Below are positions 1 to 4,366 of a stretch of DNA of 8,133 nt, in pieces. How positions within the stretch are numbered: the first letter of the stretch is position 1; each line of letters opens with the position of its first letter. The stretch lies in the NCBI GenBank assembly GCA_003511945.1, contig DOJA01000053.1:1-8133 (forward strand), read 5' to 3'. The position numbers and the translations under genes were made by a program. The stretch comes from Phycisphaerales bacterium. GTDB taxonomy: Bacteria; Planctomycetota; Phycisphaerae; Phycisphaerales; UBA1924. Below the pieces are notes generated by a model that made no database searches, was not told where the DNA came from, and saw only the letters and a list, made by a program, of their open reading frames with translations.

Positions 1-1011
1 GCGGCCGGCGCGCTGGCGCTCGCCGGGCTCGCGACGCTCATGGGCCGATCGCGGGGCGGCGACGGGCGCGACGCGCTGCTGCTGCCGGAACTCGGCGCGA
101 GGATCAACCACGCCGCGGCCGTCAGCGTGCGCCAGGGCGACCACGCCGTCACGCTCACGCGGGCCGGGGAGGGCTGGACCGTCGCAGAGCTCGACGGGTA
201 CCCGGCGAAGTTCGAGAGCGTCAAGCCCTTGATCCTGTCGCTCGCCGAGGCACGCACGGGCGAGCGCAAGACCTCCAGGCCCGACCTGTACCCCCGCATC
301 GCCGTGCAGGACCCGGGGCCGGGCAGCCCCTCGGTCGGCGTGACGATCACCGATGCCTCCGGCGCCCCGATCGCGTCGGTGATCCTCGGGAACACCACGA
401 CGGCGGGCTCGGCGAACTCCCGGTTCCTGCGCCCCGCGGGGGACGCTCAGTCATGGCTGGTGGTGGGGTCCTTCGACGCGCCGACGGACCCCCTCGCCTG
501 GGTCGACCGCGAGATCATCCGCCTCGGACCAGAACTCGTCGCCTTCGTCCGGACGGAACTGGAGGGCGACACGCTCACCGTCGCCAAGGGGCCGGGCGGC
601 TCGCTCACGGTGGAGGGCCTGCCGGACGATCGCGAGCCCCGAGTCGCGTCCGAGCTGCAGCGGATCGTTGGTGCGCTCTCCGACCTGACCCTCGCCGGCG
701 TCGCGGCACATCCCTCGACTGAAGTGCCGGTGGACGCGGGGGCGCGGACAACCGTCTTCGCCCGGACCGACGGCGTCGCCCTCTCGGTCCGCTCGTGGAG
801 CGAGGGCGAGAAGCGGTGGATCACGCTGAGTTCCTCACTCCCCGCGGGCTCGGAAGTCTCCCAGGACGCGCGCCTGCAGCACGAGGACTACACAAAGCGG
901 TTCTCCGGATGGCGGTTTGCCCTGGAGGAATCGCGGTTCGATGCGCTGAGGCCATCGCCGGACGCCCTGAGCCGCCCGAGGGATGCCGAGGGCCCGCCCG
1001 AGCCGAAATGA
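1..1011 (+). CDS. DUF4340 domain protein, 5'-truncated by window
   Basis: The reading frame is open from base 1 and ends at TGA 1009-1011, so 336 residues are visible and the true start lies upstream. The ATG at 40 is probably internal, because the 13 in-frame residues before it (AAGALALAGLATL) look like the end of a hydrophobic membrane anchor. After the anchor comes a DUF4340-like pattern: GWTVAELDGYPAKFESVK, then a lysine-linked segment ending in DLYPRIAV, a beta-rich stretch with ITDASGAPIASVILGN, and DPLAWVDREIIRL. DUF4340 proteins are membrane-anchored, of unknown biochemical function, and often lie beside GldG-like ABC transporter auxiliary genes; those would be expected left of this window but cannot be seen. 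The C-terminal tail (DALSRPRDAEGPPEPK) is probably disordered. The family call rests on recalled pattern similarity; the function is unknown. Confidence 0.75.
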   Translation, partial: AAGALALAGLATLMGRSRGGDGRDALLLPELGARINHAAAVSVRQGDHAVTLTRAGEGWTVAELDGYPAKFESVKPLILSLAEARTGERKTSRPDLYPRIAVQDPGPGSPSVGVTITDASGAPIASVILGNTTTAGSANSRFLRPAGDAQSWLVVGSFDAPTDPLAWVDREIIRLGPELVAFVRTELEGDTLTVAKGPGGSLTVEGLPDDREPRVASELQRIVGALSDLTLAGVAAHPSTEVPVDAGARTTVFARTDGVALSVRSWSEGEKRWITLSSSLPAGSEVSQDARLQHEDYTKRFSGWRFALEESRFDALRPSPDALSRPRDAEGPPEPK

Positions 1012-1020
1012 GAGACCGGC

Positions 1021-1059
1021 CGCTCGATCGGCGGATCCGGAGAGTCCGCCCGCCGAGCG
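1021..1059. terminator. Possible hairpin after the DUF4340 gene
   Basis: Ten bases after the DUF4340 stop, GGCGGA (1030-1035) and TCCGCC (1045-1050) can pair around a nine-base loop. An alternative pairing joins CGCTCG (1021-1026) with CGAGCG (1054-1059). The place suits a transcript end, but there is no T tract, and short GC-rich stems arise easily at this base composition. The rest of 1012-1080 holds nothing else I can support. Confidence 0.25.
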
Positions 1060-1080
1060 AATCGCCCACCCCGCGCCCGA

Positions 1081-1098
1081 CCGCAGTGCCTCCTGCGG
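1081..1098 (-). terminator. Possible hairpin downstream of tRNA-Met
   Basis: CCGCAG (1081-1086) and CTGCGG (1093-1098) form a perfect 6-bp stem with a six-base loop. It begins 18 bases beyond the 3' end of the minus-strand tRNA, a place where a processing or termination hairpin would fit. There is no U-run after the stem on the minus strand, so a factor-independent terminator is not demonstrated. Confidence 0.3.
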
Positions 1099-1116
1099 CT
1101 CGGCGTCAGACCTGAA

Positions 1117-1190
1117 TGGCGACGGGTGGACTCGAACCACCGACCTGAGGGTTATGAATCCTCCGCTCTAGCCGGCTGAGCTACATCGCC
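1117..1190 (-). tRNA. tRNA-Met (CAU), elongator type
   Basis: The minus strand folds into a complete 74-nt cloverleaf. The acceptor stem is GGCGATG with CGTCGCC (one T-G wobble), and the discriminator is A. The D arm is GCTC/GAGC, the anticodon loop is TTCATAA with anticodon CAT (complement of 1154-1156), the variable loop has five bases, and the T arm is GGTGG-TTCGAGT-CCACC. The paired G1-C72 and the lack of three consecutive G-C pairs at the base of the anticodon loop argue against an initiator. The start GGCGATGTAGCTCAG resembles bacterial elongator tRNA-Met as I recall it. A tRNA-Ile2 read as CAU and modified by TilS to lysidine cannot be excluded. CCA is not encoded. Position 31 (A) faces position 39 (C), an unpaired closing position of the anticodon stem. 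Confidence 0.93.
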
Positions 1191-1229
1191 TTACGAACAA
1201 CCTCGGGCAGGTCAGGCCGAAGGCGATCC

Positions 1230-1258
1230 ATCGTATCCGCTCGCGTCGGGCTGTTCAA
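1230..1258 (-). promoter_or_regulatory. Sigma70-like promoter of the tRNA-Met gene
   Basis: Reading the minus strand, TTGAAC (1258-1253) and TACGAT (1235-1230) are separated by exactly 17 bases. Each hexamer matches four of six consensus positions. Transcription would start near 1223, giving a leader of about 30 nt before the tRNA 5' end at 1190, to be removed by RNase P. Position, spacing and orientation agree; no start site has been measured. Confidence 0.6.
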
Positions 1259-1327
1259 TGGGAGCGCTGGCGGTCATGAGCGTCCGCTGAAACGCAACCC
1301 GACTCCGCCCGTAGACGGTGACAAGCA

Positions 1328-1424
1328 AGAGCCCCGCGCAGAATGACCTCCCCTTGGTGGTGGGACGGGCGGGCCGCCCGTCTCTCCTGGCCCTCTCTGA
1401 GTCATTCTGTGAATGGAGGGCTCT
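1328..1424. repeat. Nested inverted repeat in esterase leader
   Basis: Three arm pairs lie inside one another. AGAGCCC (1328-1334) pairs with GGGCTCT (1418-1424), CAGAATGAC (1339-1347) with GTCATTCTG (1401-1409), and GACGGGCGG (1364-1372) with CCGCCCGTC (1374-1382). All 25 base pairs are perfect. The internal loops are 4 and 8 bases between the outer arms, and 16 and 18 bases between the middle and inner arms. The outer arm ends on the base before the likely Shine-Dalgarno sequence at 1425-1429, so the RNA form could affect access to the ribosome site. It could equally be a palindromic intergenic repeat or a small mobile-element remnant. No T tract follows the inner hairpin. Confidence 0.6.
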
Positions 1425-1429
1425 GAGGA
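1425..1429 (+). promoter_or_regulatory. Ribosome binding site fixing the esterase start
   Basis: GAGGA lies eight bases before the ATG at 1438. This decides between that ATG and the in-frame GTG at 1318, which would add 40 residues in front of an otherwise normal signal peptide. Confidence 0.65.
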
Positions 1430-1437
1430 ATCCCACG

Positions 1438-2361
1438 ATGAACGGAGCGCCTCGGCTCAGCAAGTCGGCTGCCAGCGGTCTGGTGCTCGTGGTTGCGGCG
1501 TTGGGGCTTGACATCCCGGCCGCGTCGACTCATTCGGCCGCCCCGCCTGCGCCTGGAGCGCATGCAGCCAGACCCCGTGTCGACGAGTTTGTGTTCAGGA
1601 GCGAGGTGTTCGGGAACACGAGGACCATCCGAGTCCTGCTGCCCCCCGGGTACGACGACCCCAAGAGCACGCCAACGCGCTACCCGGTGATGTACTTCAC
1701 CGACGGTGTCGCGGTGTTCGCCCCTCCCGGACGGAACCTTCCTGCAGTGGCGGAGGAGCTGTGGGAAGCGAACGCACTGCCGAGGTTGATCCTGATCGGC
1801 GTGGACAACGGCGCCTGCACCCGCGAGAGCACGAACCCGCTGGCCGATCGGGCTTCGGAGTATCTCCCCTATCAGGACCAATCGTGGGACGAGCCGCGTC
1901 CGGAGGCCCGTGGCGGGAGGTTCCCTGCGTTCCTGATCGACGAAGTGATGCCCGAGGTCGCACGACGCTACCGCGTGGCGACGGGAGCGGGCTCGACCGG
2001 CCTGGGGGGTTCCTCTTACGGCGCCATCGCTGCCCTGCATGCGGTCCTGCAGCGCCCGGGCGTGTTCGGACGGGTCTTGATCGAAAGCCCCTCGCTGCAC
2101 ATCGGGAGTGGCGCCATGCTGCGAGACGCCGCGGACGCAAGGGCATGGCCCGCGCGGATCGCGCTCGGCGTCGGCACCGCCGAGGGCGATACGCCGGACA
2201 CCCGGCTGAACATGGTCGATGACTGCCTGCGATTGCGCGACACGATCCGCGCCGATCCGCGCGTCTCCCTGCAAGTGACCATCGAACCCGGCGCGGAGCA
2301 CGGTGAGCCGGCGTGGCGGGGGCGACTGCCCGGCGCGCTCTCCTGGCTCTGGGCCGAGTGA
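1438..2361 (+). CDS. Secreted alpha/beta-hydrolase, putative esterase
   Basis: This 307-residue protein resembles the putative esterase family PF00756, which includes enterochelin esterases, esterase D and feruloyl esterases. It should hydrolyse an ester outside the cytoplasm. Residues 1-31 look like a Sec signal peptide: basic R6 and K9, then a hydrophobic core around AASGLVLVVAALGL. A Pro/Ala-rich linker follows, then a beta-rich start (RTIRVLLPPGY, 62-72) and RYPVMYFTDG (81-90). The nucleophile motif GSSYG puts the catalytic serine at S193. ESPSLHIG (216-223) matches the family. The C-terminal EHGEPAWRGRLPGAL supplies the likely catalytic histidine, H288. The acid is less clear; E249, D251 or D254 are candidates. 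The start was chosen by the ribosome binding site and the signal peptide. The substrate cannot be read from the sequence. The gene ends 17 bp from the stop of the converging CTP synthase homologue. Confidence 0.87.
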   Translation: MNGAPRLSKSAASGLVLVVAALGLDIPAASTHSAAPPAPGAHAARPRVDEFVFRSEVFGNTRTIRVLLPPGYDDPKSTPTRYPVMYFTDGVAVFAPPGRNLPAVAEELWEANALPRLILIGVDNGACTRESTNPLADRASEYLPYQDQSWDEPRPEARGGRFPAFLIDEVMPEVARRYRVATGAGSTGLGGSSYGAIAALHAVLQRPGVFGRVLIESPSLHIGSGAMLRDAADARAWPARIALGVGTAEGDTPDTRLNMVDDCLRLRDTIRADPRVSLQVTIEPGAEHGEPAWRGRLPGALSWLWAE

Positions 2362-2378
2362 TCACTCCAGAATGTCGT

Positions 2379-4250
2379 TCAATCGACCTTGGCGGCGTCG
2401 GGCGACCGCGCCCACCGGACCTGGCCCGCGCCGGGGTGCTTCCGCTGGAGCGCCGCGGCGAGCAGGCCCATGAAGCACGGCTCCGGGCGCAGCGGGCGCC
2501 CGAGCAGTTCCGGGTGGAACTGGGCGGCGAAAAAGAAGGGGTGGCCGATGCCCTCCGGCGCTTCGCCCGGCGCGGGCAGTTCAAGAATCTGCATGATCGG
2601 GTGCTGCGGATGACGCCCGGAGAAGATCATCCCCCCGGCTTCCAGTCGCTCGATGAACAGGGGATCGACCTCGTACCGGTGGCGGAACCGGTGGCGGATC
2701 AGGTCCTTCCCGTACAGGTAGTGGGCGAGCGTCCCGGGCTGGATGGCGACATCCTGCCCGCCCAGACGCATGGTGCCGCCCAGTTGCTCGACCTTCTTCT
2801 GCTCGGGCAGTTCGCTGATGACCGCCTGGGGGCAGTTGGGGTCGAACTCGGTGGAGTTCGCCTCCTTCAGCCCCACGACATGGCGGGCGAACTCGATCAC
2901 CGCGCACTGGAACCCCAGGCAGATGCCCAGGAACGGCAGCCCCGTGGTGCGGCAGTGGCGGACGGCGGAGATCTTGCCCTCGACCCCCCGGCTCCCGAAC
3001 CCCCCCGGGACGATGACCGCGTCGCAGGCCGCCAGCCGTTCGGGGATGTTCTGATCGACCAGCTCGGTGGACTCGATCCACTCCAGCTTGGCGGTGCACT
3101 CCAGGTGGGTGGCGCAGTGCTCGACGGTCTTGACGATCGAGGCGTAGGCGTCGCGGACGGAGGCGTACTTGCCCGTCAGCCCGATGGTGACGGTCTTGTT
3201 CTTGGGGGCCTCGATCTTGCGGATGTACGACATCCAGCGCTCGCGGGCGCGGTCCTCGTGGGCCAGGTCGATCCGCTCGTGCAGCCCCAGGACGCTGAGG
3301 ATCTCGCGGTCGAGCCCCTCCTGGCGCATGGACTCGGGGATCGAGTACACGCTCGGGCGGTCGTGCATGCTGAACACGCGCCGCAGCGGGACATTGCTGA
3401 ACATCGCGATCTTCTCGAGCACCGTCGGACCGCACCGGCGCGTCGCGCGGCAGGCGATGATGTGGGGCTGGATGCCCGCCTCCATCACCCGCTTGATGCC
3501 CAGCTGGGCGGCCTTGCTCTTCTGCTCCCCGATGGCCTCGGGCTCGATGATGTAGGTGAGCGCGACGAAGCACACCGAGTCCTCGCCCTCCTCGAACGCC
3601 AGCTCGCGCAGGGCCTCGATGTAGAACCCGTTCTCGTAATCGCCCACGGTCCCGCCGACCTCGATGAAGACGACATCGGCGGGGGCGGAGCCGTCGCCGT
3701 ACATCGCCAGCTCGCGGATCTTGCGCTTCACCTCGCCCGTGACATGCGGGATCATCTGGACATCGCGCCCGAGGTACCCGCCGTGGCGCTCCCGTTCGAG
3801 GATCTCCCGGTAGATCTGCCCGGCGGTCACAAAGTTGCGCCGGGTGAGGTTCTGGTCGAGCACCCGTTCGTAGGTGCCCAGGTCCATGTCGCACTCGGTG
3901 CCGTCGTCGAGGACGAAGACCTCCCCGTGGCGGAAGGGGTTCAGGGTGCCGGCGTCGACATTCAGGTAGCCCTCCATCTTGATGGGCGCGACCACCAGCC
4001 CCTTGTCCTTGAGCAGCTTGGCGACGCTGGAGGCGAAGATGCCCTTGCCCAGCCCGGACATGACGGTCCCCAGCACCGCGACATACTTGTGTCGCCCCCG
4101 CCGGTAGCCGTCGGGGATGGGGCTGTAGAGCTCGGTCTCGGCCCGGGCGTGCCCGGCGGAGGCGAGGAGGGACGACCCGCTGGAGCGTTCGACCTCCGAC
4201 CAGTCCACGCCGCAGGCCCGCTGGGCCTTGGAGTCTCTCGAAGTGGGCAT
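2379..4250 (-). CDS. pyrG: CTP synthase homologue, N-terminally extended, divergent
   Basis: CTP synthase makes CTP from UTP, ATP and glutamine. This 623-residue homologue has both domains; the usual length is about 535-555. In the synthetase part, the P-loop SGLGKG has K69, and K91, D123 and E197 match E. coli K40, D72 and E140 (ATP and Mg). VGGTVGDYEN is present and K280 matches K223. The glutaminase part has the oxyanion loop PGGFG (415-419), nucleophile C444 in GICLGF, and H579/E581 in QFHPE, so the triad is intact. Two things are odd. Residues 1-55 form an extension with coding-like third positions, and the usual KTKPTQ nucleotide-binding signature reads KSKAAQ (244-249); DPYIN is also changed, to EGYLN (93-97). 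The ATG at 4250 is preferred to an in-frame TTG at 4283 because a -10-like box lies 5 bases before it. Homology is certain; whether it is the cell's main CTP synthase or a paralogue with another substrate is open. Confidence 0.9.
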   Translation of the reverse strand: MPTSRDSKAQRACGVDWSEVERSSGSSLLASAGHARAETELYSPIPDGYRRGRHKYVAVLGTVMSGLGKGIFASSVAKLLKDKGLVVAPIKMEGYLNVDAGTLNPFRHGEVFVLDDGTECDMDLGTYERVLDQNLTRRNFVTAGQIYREILERERHGGYLGRDVQMIPHVTGEVKRKIRELAMYGDGSAPADVVFIEVGGTVGDYENGFYIEALRELAFEEGEDSVCFVALTYIIEPEAIGEQKSKAAQLGIKRVMEAGIQPHIIACRATRRCGPTVLEKIAMFSNVPLRRVFSMHDRPSVYSIPESMRQEGLDREILSVLGLHERIDLAHEDRARERWMSYIRKIEAPKNKTVTIGLTGKYASVRDAYASIVKTVEHCATHLECTAKLEWIESTELVDQNIPERLAACDAVIVPGGFGSRGVEGKISAVRHCRTTGLPFLGICLGFQCAVIEFARHVVGLKEANSTEFDPNCPQAVISELPEQKKVEQLGGTMRLGGQDVAIQPGTLAHYLYGKDLIRHRFRHRYEVDPLFIERLEAGGMIFSGRHPQHPIMQILELPAPGEAPEGIGHPFFFAAQFHPELLGRPLRPEPCFMGLLAAALQRKHPGAGQVRWARSPDAAKVD

Positions 4251-4255
4251 AGTGT

Positions 4256-4283
4256 ATCGTATCCACCGGCGGCGCCGGCACAA
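4256..4283 (-). promoter_or_regulatory. Probable leaderless promoter of the CTP synthase gene
   Basis: On the minus strand a -10-like TACGAT (4261-4256) lies five bases before the ATG at 4250. A weak -35 candidate, TTGTGC (4283-4278, three matches), is 16 bases upstream. No Shine-Dalgarno sequence precedes the ATG at normal distance. A -10 box this close to the start codon implies transcription beginning at or beside the A of ATG, meaning a leaderless mRNA. An overlapping TACACT (4256-4251) abuts the ATG. Confidence 0.5.
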
Positions 4284-4305
4284 GGGGTTGTGGACAATCC
4301 CTCCC

Positions 4306-4317
4306 GGGATCGATCCC
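4306..4317. repeat. 12-bp perfect palindrome between divergent genes
   Basis: GGGATCGATCCC is perfectly self-complementary. It sits in the 116-bp gap between the divergent CTP synthase and M1 peptidase genes, about 55 bp from either start codon, a place where an operator could act on both. A palindrome of this length in GC-rich DNA may also be chance. I could not pick out a convincing plus-strand promoter in this gap. Confidence 0.3.
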
Positions 4318-4356
4318 CCGGCGCCGCGTCCCGCCCTTTCCTTCAGGATCCCCCGC

Positions 4357-4360
4357 GAGG
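4357..4360 (+). promoter_or_regulatory. Ribosome binding site fixing the GTG start of the M1 peptidase
   Basis: GAGG is six bases before GTG 4367. The later in-frame ATG codons at 4415 and 4418 would remove the charged and hydrophobic parts of the signal peptide, so the GTG start is preferred. Confidence 0.55.
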
Positions 4361-4366
4361 TGTGAT

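Noticed and set aside
1117..1190. tRNA-Met gene as an attachment site for an integrated element
   Set aside because: No integrase, no repeat of the tRNA 3' end in the window, and the neighbours are ordinary chromosomal genes.
1258..1290. Ten-codon ORF MGALAVMSVR upstream of the esterase as a leader peptide
   Set aside because: No ribosome site, no attenuator-like codon run, and a frame this short occurs by chance.
1318..1437. GTG start at 1318 for the esterase, adding 40 residues
   Set aside because: It would place a polar segment before a good signal peptide and translate through the nested palindrome. The ATG at 1438 has a GAGGA at proper distance.
1402..2301. 299-residue minus-strand open frame over the esterase
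   Set aside because: It has no recognisable domain and overlaps the esterase motifs and the palindromic leader; it is a shadow.
4251..4283. TTG start at 4283 for the CTP synthase homologue
   Set aside because: The added residues (CRRRRWIRYT) cover the -35 to -10 region of the likely promoter. The ATG at 4250 fits a leaderless start.
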